Shown in pieces: positions 27,606 to 35,181 of a DNA stretch of 64,000 bases. A program made the translations under genes and the position numbers. Each line of letters opens with the position of its first letter. Positions within the stretch are counted from its first letter, which is position 1. Source of the stretch: Paenibacillus spongiae (lineage in GTDB: Bacteria; Bacillota; Bacilli; Paenibacillales; Paenibacillaceae). Below the pieces are notes generated by a model. The model saw only the letters and a list, made by a program, of their open reading frames with translations. It did no database searches and had not been told where the DNA came from. Where the stretch lies: contig NZ_CP091430.1 of assembly GCF_024734895.1 (NCBI RefSeq), forward strand, positions 4,296,501 to 4,360,500. The letters are read 5' to 3'.

Positions 27606-28334
27606 ATGACGGATCAACGATATTTGAAAAGAACGATTGTCAAAGATACGGCAGCCAGCCGGATTCTACCCGAACAAGAGCGCGAGCTTCGCATTTTTTT
27701 GCCGCCGGGCTATAATGAGGTGCTCAGTTACCCCGTTCTTTTCTGTCAGGACGGCGAAGATTTTTTCAATTTCGGACGGGTTGCGACCATTGCGAATCAG
27801 CTCATCCTCGACGAAGGCATGGAGCCGTTCATTATCGTCGGAGTCGATGTGGACAAGAAGAAGCGCACATCGGAGTACGCTCCCGACGGAGAGCTTCACG
27901 ACGGCTATGTCACCTTCTTCGCCGAAGAGCTGCTTCCATATATTGAATCGCGTTATCCGGTTAGACGCGACCCTCAACATCGGGTGCTGGCCGGCGATTC
28001 GCTAGGCGGTACGGTATCGCTTCATATTGCGCTGCGCTACCCGCATCTATTCAACAAAATCATCTCGCTATCCGGAGCCTTCTACCCCGCTTCTCAAGAA
28101 ATTGCCGCCCGAAGCGGCCTTATGGATCATATGAGCCTGTTTATGATCGTCGGGCTGCAGGAAACCGCCTTCGAAACCGACAGCGGCACCTATGATTTCG
28201 TTGCGCTCAACCGGGCGATGAAGCAAATTCTAAAAGAGAAAGGCGCTGCCATCCTGTACAGCGAGCATGAAGGCAAGCATGTATGGGGCTTCTGGCAGAA
28301 GCATATCCCTTCGGCATTGAAAGCTTTTTTCTAA
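27606..28334 (+). CDS. Alpha/beta-hydrolase esterase (esterase D/Fes-like)
   Basis: A 242-residue alpha/beta hydrolase. The nucleophile serine is in AGDSLGGTVSLH near residue 130; RIFLPPGYN and PVLFCQDGEDFF at the N-terminus match the esterase family that includes enterobactin esterase-like and S-formylglutathione hydrolase-like proteins. The catalytic His is probably in EHEGKHVWGFWQ near the C-terminus. GAGAGGAG precedes the ATG. It is divergent from pdhA. No siderophore genes are near, so the substrate is open. Confidence 0.85.
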   Translation: MTDQRYLKRTIVKDTAASRILPEQERELRIFLPPGYNEVLSYPVLFCQDGEDFFNFGRVATIANQLILDEGMEPFIIVGVDVDKKKRTSEYAPDGELHDGYVTFFAEELLPYIESRYPVRRDPQHRVLAGDSLGGTVSLHIALRYPHLFNKIISLSGAFYPASQEIAARSGLMDHMSLFMIVGLQETAFETDSGTYDFVALNRAMKQILKEKGAAILYSEHEGKHVWGFWQKHIPSALKAFF

Positions 28335-28357
28335 CAACGGAACTCACGCTTACGCGA

Positions 28358-28411
28358 AGACCGCTGCAGCGGGCAGGCAGATAGCCTGACGCTGGCAGCG
28401 GTCTTCTTTTA
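28358..28411. terminator. Intrinsic terminator between convergent genes
   Basis: An 11-bp perfect outer stem (AAGACCGCTGC/GCAGCGGTCTT) with an inner CAGGCAGATAGCCTG hairpin, followed by CTTTT on the plus strand. Confidence 0.75.
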
Positions 28412-28417
28412 ACCTTA

Positions 28418-28912
28418 TTATGAACGTGCAGGTTCAGCCTCTTGTAGCTGCTCCGCTATCTTCTCCAAAAGCCGGGCGCAGCCTTGCGACACCAGCTCGT
28501 AAACCTCTTCGAAATTTCCGGTATAATAAGGATCCGGAACATCGGCCGTTTTGCGCTCCGGAAGCAGATCCATAAATTTAAACACCTTGTCGTGGCCGTC
28601 GCAGCGGCTGCCAAGCATTTGACGAACATCCCGTTCATTATTCGTGTCCATGCAAACGATATAATCGTAATCGTCGTAATCGTCCAAACGCACTTGTCTT
28701 GCCCGCATCCCTTCGTACGAAATCCCATGGCGGTCAAGCAAGCCCCTCGTTCCTTCATGCGGCACCTTGCCGAGATGCCAATCTCCCGTTCCGGCCGAAT
28801 CGACTTTAATGACATCCTCCAGTCCGCGCGCCATTAATTCATGGCGAAATACCGCTTCTGCCATCGGTGAACGGCAAATGTTGCCCAGACATACGAATAA
28901 TACCGAAATCAT
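28418..28912 (-). CDS. Low-molecular-weight protein-tyrosine phosphatase
   Basis: A 164-residue cytosolic phosphatase. The active-site loop CLGNICRS is at residues 8-15 and the general-acid Asp is in DVPDPYYTGNFEEV near 120, both in the expected places. The start ATG overlaps the stop of the upstream TRIC gene by four bases (ATGA), with AAAGGGG before it, so translation is coupled. The substrate may be a phosphotyrosine or phosphoarginine protein; the sequence does not decide. Confidence 0.9.
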   Translation of the reverse strand: MISVLFVCLGNICRSPMAEAVFRHELMARGLEDVIKVDSAGTGDWHLGKVPHEGTRGLLDRHGISYEGMRARQVRLDDYDDYDYIVCMDTNNERDVRQMLGSRCDGHDKVFKFMDLLPERKTADVPDPYYTGNFEEVYELVSQGCARLLEKIAEQLQEAEPARS

Positions 28913-29610
28913 GAGTGGTCCCCTTTCTCTTCGTTGCTTTTCGCTGCCGCGGCCGTCTGCTGCTCTTCGGAATGGACCGATTGCGCAAGCGCATATTTCA
29001 GCGATCGTCTCGGCAATCTCCATTTGTAATGAACCGACAGCATTCTGCACGCAATGACGATACCGAATAGTATCAGCAGCTCCATTGGTGTTTTAAACCA
29101 TCCAAGTCCGATCGCAGCACCTGCAGCCATCGCCCACACCGCATAGATTTCATCGCGCAGCACAAGCGGTTTTCTTCCGGCCAAGACGTCGCGGATCATG
29201 CCCCCGCCAATACCGGTCAGCATCGCCGCAACAATGACGGCGCTAAGCGGATGCTTCCCTGTTGCATACAGCGCGCCTTGAATCGCGAAGGCCGACAACC
29301 CGATAGCATCGAAGAACGCTTCGCTCCGACGCCAATGCTTGATCCAGCTAACCGGCAAAATAAAGGCGATCGTCATCGCCGCAACGGCGGTCTTAAGCAG
29401 CATTCCTTGCGCCCACAAGGTCGTAACGGGTACGCCGATCAGCAGATTGCGGATAACGCCGCCGCCAAAGGCAGTGGCAAGGCCAAGCACATAAACGCCA
29501 AGAATGTCGTATTCTTCCTCCATCGCTACAATCGCACCGCTCACTGCAAAAGCAATCGTGCCGATAACGCTGAAGATCGTAAACACGTCCATATCCAATT
29601 GCCAGTTCAA
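28909..29610 (-). CDS. TRIC-family cation channel (UPF0126)
   Basis: About 233 residues with seven hydrophobic segments and two inverted repeats of the TRIC fold: TIAFAVSGAIVAMEEEYDI and AFAIQGALYATGKHPL, each followed by a GGGxxRxxL turn (FGGGVIRNLL, GIGGGMIRDVL). Such proteins form trimeric potassium/cation channels. The TTG at 29610 has GGCGGAGG nine bases upstream; an earlier ATG at 29634 would contain that site within the gene. Coupled to the phosphatase gene downstream. Confidence 0.88.
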   Translation of the reverse strand: MNWQLDMDVFTIFSVIGTIAFAVSGAIVAMEEEYDILGVYVLGLATAFGGGVIRNLLIGVPVTTLWAQGMLLKTAVAAMTIAFILPVSWIKHWRRSEAFFDAIGLSAFAIQGALYATGKHPLSAVIVAAMLTGIGGGMIRDVLAGRKPLVLRDEIYAVWAMAAGAAIGLGWFKTPMELLILFGIVIACRMLSVHYKWRLPRRSLKYALAQSVHSEEQQTAAAAKSNEEKGDHS

Positions 29611-29814
29611 CTGATGCTGCCTCCGCCTGCTCATTCGATATCCGCCGCCCTTTGCTGCAGGTCATCGAACGGGTCCATAGTTTTTACCAATCTCATTTTA
29701 GCCATGAGCGGCGGATTTGCGCAAGAGTGCATTTTGCAAATAACGGACTGGCCTTTCGCCGATGTCCCGAGTATACTGACAAAAGCACGCTATGCAGAAA
29801 GGAACGAATGCATC

Positions 29815-30456
29815 ATGAATGCAAGCCGCATACTCATATTTACCGGCGGCCGTCTGGGCCGGTGGGCGCTGGATCTCATCCGGGACGACGATTATCTGAT
29901 CGGTGCGGATAGCGGCGCCTTGTTCCTCGTCCGGAACGGACGCCGTCCGAATATTTCCTTAGGCGATTTCGATTCGGTCACACCGCAGCAGCTGGCAGAG
30001 ATCCGAGAAGCAAGCCTGGAGATGCAGGACTTCGATCCGGTTGACAAGGACTTCACCGATACCGAACTTGCCTTCCAGCTTGCAGTGTCCAAACAACCGG
30101 ATGAGATCGTGCTGCTGGGAGCGCTTGGCACACGTTTCGATCATACCTTGGCCAACGTACATTTGCTTCGAACGGCTCATGGGCAGGGGATCCGCATGGC
30201 CATCATGGACGAGCATAATACGATCCGCGTGACCGCAAGCAAGCTATCTCTTCGGCGATCTCCGTTTCCATATATTTCACTTCTACCGCTTTCGGACGTT
30301 GTCCGCGGCATCACGTTGGATGGATTCCAATATCCTCTCCGCGAAGCCACGCTTGAAATCGGCCAATCGCTCGGCATCAGCAACGCGCTAGTCGGCGAGC
30401 AAGGGGTCGTCAGCATACGCGAAGGGCTGCTGCTTGTCATCGAGAGCCGGGATTGA
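29815..30456 (+). CDS. thiN: Thiamine pyrophosphokinase
   Basis: A 213-residue enzyme that makes thiamine pyrophosphate from thiamine and ATP, the cofactor needed by both pyruvate-oxidising systems in this window. Conserved aspartates are in GADSGAL, LGDFDSV and DKDFTDTELA, with GALGTRFDHTLAN following. The ATG at 29815 has AAAGGAA upstream. It stands alone between convergent and divergent minus-strand genes. Confidence 0.92.
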   Translation: MNASRILIFTGGRLGRWALDLIRDDDYLIGADSGALFLVRNGRRPNISLGDFDSVTPQQLAEIREASLEMQDFDPVDKDFTDTELAFQLAVSKQPDEIVLLGALGTRFDHTLANVHLLRTAHGQGIRMAIMDEHNTIRVTASKLSLRRSPFPYISLLPLSDVVRGITLDGFQYPLREATLEIGQSLGISNALVGEQGVVSIREGLLLVIESRD

Positions 30457-30484
30457 CTTAGCGCAAGCCGGATTCCGGGCGCGC

Positions 30485-32482
30485 TTAGCGCTCCGGTTCC
30501 TCCGGCGGCGTAACGATCTCAATCCCGGGCACATATTTGCGTCCCATCTGCTTTCTCGCTTTCCGGTTCGCTTTGCTCTCGAATACGATATCCAGGTCAT
30601 AATCCTGTCCCGGGTACAGCTTCTCCGATCCGATATAGAGCGCCAGCCTTTTTCGGTTGAATTTTAATTTCTGCTTCTGTACCTGAACGATGACTTCTCC
30701 GCGTTCGTCAGCCGCTTTATAGACGATGCCGCTCCGCTTCAACGGATAGATCCAGACACAATCCCCTACTTGCAAGGGCCGTTTAGCCTCATTCGAATGA
30801 TGACGGTCATCTTCAATGGCATTCTCCTCCGCTCCTTCGCCTTCCTTAGGATGGCGTTCCTTATCTTTCTTCACCGGCTTCGGTTTACTGCGAGATGATT
30901 TATCCTCTGCAGACTGCCATGCCGGAACGGATGTCGTCTCTACAGCCTGTTTCGTTCCGATCGCTGCCGCTCTCGCTTCCGCCCTCCGAATAACCCTTTC
31001 CGGCAGGCCAAACCGTCTCGCAATGGCAAACGCGTAGCTGTCCCCGGCCTCTCCGATCTCTAAGCGATACAAGGGGCGCAAGGTTTCCGCATCGAAGGCC
31101 ATCCGCGCGTTGGTGCACGCTTCCGTTTCGGACGCGAACCGTTTGATCTCGTTAAAATGTGTCGTCGCCGCTACCAGCGATCCCCGGTTCAGCAGTTCCT
31201 CCAAGACGGCAATAGACAATGCGATGCCTTCACCAGGGTCAGTGCCGGCCGCCAGTTCGTCCAGCAGCAGCAGCGACCTGCCGTTCGCGGCATCCAGCAT
31301 TTCCTTCAAGCTGGACATGTGAGCCGAGAAGGTGCTGAGCGATTGCTCGATGCTTTGTCCGTCGCCGACATCCGCCAGCACATGCTGAAAGAGCCCGAGC
31401 TCGGTGCCCTTGCCGGCTGGAACGAGCAGTCCAGACTGAACCATCAAGGCAAATAGTCCGATGGTCTTCAAGGTTACCGTCTTCCCGCCCGTGTTGGGCC
31501 CAGTTATGATCAACTGCCGCCATGCTCCGCCGATCTGTACATTTAACGGCAAACAACCGCTCCCGAGCAGCGGATGCTTCGCATCGACCAAATGAATATA
31601 AGGTTTCTCGGAGATGGTCACGGCGATGCCATCCCAAGTCCGGGAGAGCTTCGCTCGGGCAAAGATGAAATCGAATGACGCCATCGCCTCGACATTCCAC
31701 CTTAGCCCATCGGCATGCCCTTCGGCAAACTCGGACAATTCGGATAATATAATGGTCCGTTCGCGCTCTTCCTCGGCTTTCCACATCTGCCATTCCGCCT
31801 GCAGCTCGGCAACGTCTGCCGGCTCGACGAACAAGGTCTGACCGCTGGACGACTCATCCCATACCGTCCCCGGGACCTGCTTGCGCAGTTCCCGTTTCAC
31901 CGGAATAACATAATGCCCGTTGCGCTTACTTACCAATAGCTCCTGTAGCGCAGTCTTATATTTGCCCAGCGTCTGGTTCAGCTTGCGTTCAATGCGATCC
32001 TCGGCCGATGCCAGATGTCTGCGGATATCCGCCAGGGCGGAACTCGCTTGATCCGTTAACTGTCCATGGCGGATACAGCGGTCCAGCTCCTTCCGCAGTT
32101 CCGGACAATCGTGCATGGAGTCGGCATAGCTGCTGATCGTAGGGGCGATCATCTTCTTCGCTTCCATATAACGTTTCATTTGGCCTACTGCGGCGAGCCA
32201 TGCGCTTAATTGTCCCAGGTCTTGTTCGGTATAGATTCTTCCTTTACCCAGCAGCGCGAAGAAGAGCTCCATTCCTTCCATGGCTGACAACGGTACGCTC
32301 GCCCCAGTGGCAAGCAGCCTTGCCGCCTCTTCCGTTTCCTGCAACCATGTGCGAACTGCCGCTTCATTGGCCGTCGGCATATGGCGCTCTGCCAGCTTGC
32401 TTCCTTCGGGCGATACCGTAAATTCGAGCAGTCTCTGTTTAATTTTGTCGTATTCCAATCGTTTCAAGCTTGCTTCGTTCAT
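30485..32482 (-). CDS. MutS2-like ATPase lacking the Smr domain
   Basis: A 665-residue ATPase of the MutS2 branch. N-terminal core and coiled clamp region (1 to about 300), Walker A GPNTGGKTVTLKT, Walker B LLLLDELAAGTDPGEG and HFNEIKRFA follow the MutS2 pattern. A Lys/Glu-rich linker (near 540-585) leads to a KOW-like segment beginning GDCVWIYPLKRSGIV. The chain then ends after EIVTPPEEPER, where ordinary MutS2 (about 785 residues) continues into the Smr nuclease. In B. subtilis, MutS2 binds collided ribosomes and splits them through its ATPase, so a ribosome role here is plausible but inferred. The ATG at 32482 has AAGGAGG eight bases upstream. The leader has an attenuator-like layout (32506-32900). 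Confidence 0.85.
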   Translation of the reverse strand: MNEASLKRLEYDKIKQRLLEFTVSPEGSKLAERHMPTANEAAVRTWLQETEEAARLLATGASVPLSAMEGMELFFALLGKGRIYTEQDLGQLSAWLAAVGQMKRYMEAKKMIAPTISSYADSMHDCPELRKELDRCIRHGQLTDQASSALADIRRHLASAEDRIERKLNQTLGKYKTALQELLVSKRNGHYVIPVKRELRKQVPGTVWDESSSGQTLFVEPADVAELQAEWQMWKAEEERERTIILSELSEFAEGHADGLRWNVEAMASFDFIFARAKLSRTWDGIAVTISEKPYIHLVDAKHPLLGSGCLPLNVQIGGAWRQLIITGPNTGGKTVTLKTIGLFALMVQSGLLVPAGKGTELGLFQHVLADVGDGQSIEQSLSTFSAHMSSLKEMLDAANGRSLLLLDELAAGTDPGEGIALSIAVLEELLNRGSLVAATTHFNEIKRFASETEACTNARMAFDAETLRPLYRLEIGEAGDSYAFAIARRFGLPERVIRRAEARAAAIGTKQAVETTSVPAWQSAEDKSSRSKPKPVKKDKERHPKEGEGAEENAIEDDRHHSNEAKRPLQVGDCVWIYPLKRSGIVYKAADERGEVIVQVQKQKLKFNRKRLALYIGSEKLYPGQDYDLDIVFESKANRKARKQMGRKYVPGIEIVTPPEEPER

Positions 32483-32505
32483 TGTTGAGGGCCTCCTTAG
32501 GGCAT

Positions 32506-32555
32506 AAAATAAAAAAAACAGGAATGAAAAGCGCACGCGCCTTCCATTCCTGTTT
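32506..32555 (-). terminator. Second attenuator terminator (T2) of the MutS2-like gene
   Basis: A perfect 11-bp outer stem AAACAGGAATG/CATTCCTGTTT with an inner GCGC-rich stem, followed by a run of eight T and then ATTTT on the minus strand. It lies only 23 bases before the start codon, downstream of a promoter, and so it must be bypassed for the gene to be expressed. Confidence 0.85.
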
Positions 32556-32657
32556 GAGATTCGGCAAAGCTGCAACCCGATTTCCTGGCTTGGAAGACGC
32601 CAGCTATTCATGAATGAACAGCTGAAATCTTACTCACACAGGTTCGTTTTGAAGCAT

Positions 32658-32683
32658 AAAAAAAGCGTGCTCGAAGAGCACGC
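32658..32683 (-). terminator. First attenuator terminator (T1) of the MutS2-like gene
   Basis: A perfect 8-bp stem GCGTGCTC/GAGCACGC with a TTC loop, followed by seven T residues on the minus strand. It lies between the leader peptide and the gene, about 175 bases before the start codon. Confidence 0.85.
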
Positions 32684-32714
32684 GAATTTGCCGTCTGCAG
32701 GCGGAAATCGTCAT

Positions 32715-32828
32715 GTTCTTAACTCAGAGAGTCGATTCGGACGAACATCATCAAACAGACCTGTACCCTATTACAGGACAAGCATGCTTCATTCGTCAAA
32801 ATCGAATATCCAATTACGAGTTAAGAAC
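32715..32828 (-). promoter_or_regulatory. Nested leader structure overlapping the leader peptide
   Basis: Three nested stems: P1, perfect 11 bp (GTTCTTAACTC at 32818-32828 with 32715-32725); P2, about 12 of 13 bp (32792-32804 with 32733-32745, including one wobble); P3, 6 bp with a 6-base loop (CCTGTA/TACAGG at 32760-32777). The 5' arm of P1 is the last four codons of the leader peptide, so a ribosome there must open P1. AGCATGC (32782-32788), in an internal loop, could pair with GCGTGCT of terminator T1 and act as an antiterminator. The stems are visible; the switching is inferred. Confidence 0.6.
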
Positions 32829-32840
32829 ACCAACAAACAT
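32814..32840 (-). CDS. Leader peptide MFVGVLNS upstream of the MutS2-like gene
   Basis: A nine-codon frame (eight residues and TAA) with AAGGGGA seven bases before its ATG, ideal spacing, about 25 bases after the predicted transcription start. Its codons 5-8 form the 5' arm of the P1 stem. Short leader peptides in this position control antibiotic-resistance and amino-acid genes through ribosome stalling. This exact peptide is not one I know. Confidence 0.6.
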   Translation of the reverse strand: MFVGVLNS

Positions 32841-32871
32841 CAAAATTTCCCCTTGTCGATCAGATAGTTCC

Positions 32872-32900
32872 ATAATATGCGTTTTCACGACTGACGTCAA
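32872..32900 (-). promoter_or_regulatory. Sigma-A promoter of the MutS2-like leader
   Basis: TTGACG (32895-32900) and TATTAT (32872-32877) separated by exactly 17 bases on the minus strand. It lies downstream of the MBL gene, so the leader and MutS2-like gene form a separate unit. Confidence 0.75.
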
Positions 32901-32965
32901 GTGACTTTCATTTGATGGCAGAATAGAGCACAAGCTAATATGCCGGAAATAATGATCAACCATTT

Positions 32966-33001
32966 AAGGTTCGCAGCTATACCGGGAGTATGTCGAACCT
33001 T
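32966..33001 (-). terminator. Weak stem-loop at the end of the MBL gene
   Basis: A perfect 8-bp stem AAGGTTCG/CGAACCTT around a 20-base loop, starting two bases after the MBL stop codon; it has only a poor T tract, so termination strength is doubtful. Confidence 0.45.
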
Positions 33002-33002
33002 A

Positions 33003-33803
33003 TTAAACCTGGATTATCATGCCGGTTAGAGCAAATCGGACATCGGCTGGCAGCGGATATTCGCGCCGCAAATCAATGTCGTGCGACATATGGGTCAGCA
33101 CGGTCTGCTTTGGCTTCAAGCGCTCAAGCAGCGCCGCAGCTTCCTTCACGTCATATACCGATCGCGTATGAAGCGGAAACGGCTCTTCATAGAAGCTGGT
33201 TCCGAGAATGAGCAAATCCAGATTCATTAATGGCATTAATTGTTCTTCGGTAAGCGAGATCGCGTCCGAACAATAAGCCCACGATCGGCCCGCCGCAAGA
33301 TCCGAGAATCGAAACGCATAAGAATAACCGTTCTTCCCGTGATTCACCTTCCAGCAATCCACCCGCCATCTTCCAAGCTGCAGCGGGCCTTCAATCGGAA
33401 TAAACGTTATATTCCGGCCTATCCAAGGGAACCGAGTCAGAACTTCGTCGATTACATCCGGTTTGGCGTAGGCTTCTCCCGCGATCCCCGTCCATCGGCA
33501 CATATCGGCCCACTCCGCAAGGCCGCCAATATGATCGAAGTGCGCATGCGTAATGAGGATCCGGTCCAGGCGGCGCAGGCCTGCGGCTTCCATTTGGTCA
33601 CGCCAATCCGGTCCGCAGTCGATCAACAAAACACCCAGCTCCGGATCGTTCAGGTGCACCAGCGATCGCTTTCGCCGATTGGTGCCGCTGCTGCGGGCTT
33701 CCTCGCATACGCTGCAATCGCAGTATACACGGGGAACGCCCATCGAGTCTCCCGTACCCCAGAAAGTGATCGCCGTGCTTCTTGCCGTCTCCTCCGCACT
33801 CAT
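33003..33803 (-). CDS. PhnP-like MBL-fold phosphodiesterase
   Basis: A 266-residue metallo-beta-lactamase-fold hydrolase. GTGDSMGVPRVYCDCSVC near residue 16 carries the structural zinc cysteines typical of PhnP, and THAHFDHIGGL near 85-95 is the metal-binding HxHxDH motif; a further ligand is in the C-terminal LTHMSHDID. PhnP acts on cyclic phosphoribosyl phosphates, but no phosphonate genes are near, so the substrate is an inference. Its ATG overlaps the stop of the GNAT gene upstream (TGATG), giving translational coupling. Confidence 0.85.
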   Translation of the reverse strand: MSAEETARSTAITFWGTGDSMGVPRVYCDCSVCEEARSSGTNRRKRSLVHLNDPELGVLLIDCGPDWRDQMEAAGLRRLDRILITHAHFDHIGGLAEWADMCRWTGIAGEAYAKPDVIDEVLTRFPWIGRNITFIPIEGPLQLGRWRVDCWKVNHGKNGYSYAFRFSDLAAGRSWAYCSDAISLTEEQLMPLMNLDLLILGTSFYEEPFPLHTRSVYDVKEAAALLERLKPKQTVLTHMSHDIDLRREYPLPADVRFALTGMIIQV

Positions 33804-34471
33804 CAGAACGGTTCTAAGCGGATCGTTTCCTGCTGCCCGATCGATTCGATCATATCATGCCAAGCGTCCGGTTTATTGGGAAGCGCGGAATAATATTGCG
33901 TCAAGAAAGCTGTAACGAGCGAGGACGGCAGCTCCGTACGATTCTCATCATAAGAGAGGAAACATAAATCAAGCCCCGATACGGCTTCGCCGTTCTCTTC
34001 CCATGAAGGATGTATGTATGGAAAATCGAGACGGCGATACCCAATATGCGACAGCACCTCGCGCCGTACATAGGGGTTCATTGGCGTTACGCCCCCGAAA
34101 TGATAATCTGCCGTGATGGGGTTATAAATTTCGGCGAACATGCCAATCGGTTCCGTACCGCTCTCCTCTGCAAGCCTAGCAATGTCGCGCTCGCGGTTAC
34201 GCATGAGGAACCGTCCGATTCCCATGGAGGGACGGCCGATAATCGTAAAGTCCGTCATCGCGACAAGCATGGTTGGATAATAACGGTACTCGGTTGCGCC
34301 CACGACTTCGCCTTCATGGACGGCAACATAAACATGAATGCTTGGATCTTGAATCGGCTCCTCCCATTTCTCGAACGCAAGCACTTCTTCCGGAGGAAAG
34401 ACGGTTTGCATCAGCTGATGCATCTTCGTAAACAACGGGTCGTTAATCGATTGAATCCGTATATATTCCAT
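33803..34471 (-). CDS. GNAT-family acetyltransferase-like protein
   Basis: A 222-residue protein with a GNAT-like core (VYVAVHEGEVVGATEYRYYP, then GIGRFLMRNRERDIARL, resembling the acetyl-CoA-binding loop) and a long C-terminal region without a known family. GGGAGG lies eleven bases before the ATG. Translationally coupled to the MBL hydrolase. The acceptor substrate is unknown. Confidence 0.75.
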   Translation of the reverse strand: MEYIRIQSINDPLFTKMHQLMQTVFPPEEVLAFEKWEEPIQDPSIHVYVAVHEGEVVGATEYRYYPTMLVAMTDFTIIGRPSMGIGRFLMRNRERDIARLAEESGTEPIGMFAEIYNPITADYHFGGVTPMNPYVRREVLSHIGYRRLDFPYIHPSWEENGEAVSGLDLCFLSYDENRTELPSSLVTAFLTQYYSALPNKPDAWHDMIESIGQQETIRLEPF

Positions 34472-34511
34472 AAACGATAATGCCTCCCATGATCTGTTTA
34501 TTTGATTTCTT

Positions 34512-35177
34512 CTAATGGTTGTGAAAAGGATTTCTCCATTCCATTAAAGCAGCATAATGGCATGAATCTTCATCTTCAAGATAATGCTTGGCAACGCCAA
34601 CCGGCATCCGGCCGCAGCGCAACAGGAAAGAGAGGACGGGATCCTTCAGCTCGCCTGAAGTGATTCCCTCCAGATACTGTTCCGCCGTTAGACGGTCGGC
34701 ATACCGCTTATACCCGGGCATTCGTCCGCCGCCGAGCAATCGCTTTAATTGAAGATGGACGACGACCTCATACATCGATTGCATCAGCCATTTGCCAATC
34801 CCGTATTGTCGATATTCGGGAATGACGCACAAATCGACGACATAAAGCGTGTCGCCGGCCGGGTTGTGGTTTCGGATATATCCGCCGTCGGTAATCAGCT
34901 CCCAGCTATGAGCTCCGTTGGCAGCTTCACCATCGACAAGCAATGCGGTCATGGACCCGATCAGCTTCCCGTCCGCCTCGGCACAAAGCGCTCCTTCGGG
35001 AAAGCGGCTCACATGCTCATGAAGCTGTTCTTCATTCCACCAGAGCTCGGAAGGAAACGGGGGCGGAAAGCTCTCCCTCTGGATCGCAATCATCCCCTCC
35101 GTGTCTTCCCGCGAGTAATTCCGTATCGTCACACGAACCGGCTTCCCCGAACCATAAACAAACATCTGTTTGCGCAT
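34512..35177 (-). CDS. GNAT-family N-acetyltransferase
   Basis: A 221-residue acetyltransferase with the acetyl-CoA motif A visible as VVDLCVIPEYRQYGIGKWLM (about residues 113-132). It lies four bases after the stop of the carbon-nitrogen hydrolase gene, so they are one operon. In Bacillus YhcX-type proteins, a GNAT domain and a nitrilase-like domain are fused in one chain; here the same two activities are split in reverse order, which supports a shared pathway of unknown substrate. Confidence 0.85.
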   Translation of the reverse strand: MRKQMFVYGSGKPVRVTIRNYSREDTEGMIAIQRESFPPPFPSELWWNEEQLHEHVSRFPEGALCAEADGKLIGSMTALLVDGEAANGAHSWELITDGGYIRNHNPAGDTLYVVDLCVIPEYRQYGIGKWLMQSMYEVVVHLQLKRLLGGGRMPGYKRYADRLTAEQYLEGITSGELKDPVLSFLLRCGRMPVGVAKHYLEDEDSCHYAALMEWRNPFHNH

Positions 35178-35181
35178 CGTC

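Noticed and set aside
32483-32611. A 43-residue in-frame N-terminal extension of the MutS2-like protein starting at an ATG at 32611
   Set aside because: It would translate through the strong terminator at 32506-32555 and has no ribosome site, while the ATG at 32482 has AAGGAGG at ideal distance.
32658-32840. 6S RNA, T-box or other known riboswitch as explanation for the structured leader
   Set aside because: No T-box AGGGTGG signature, no riboswitch core that I recognise, and the structure overlaps a short coding frame with its own ribosome site, which 6S RNA would not have.
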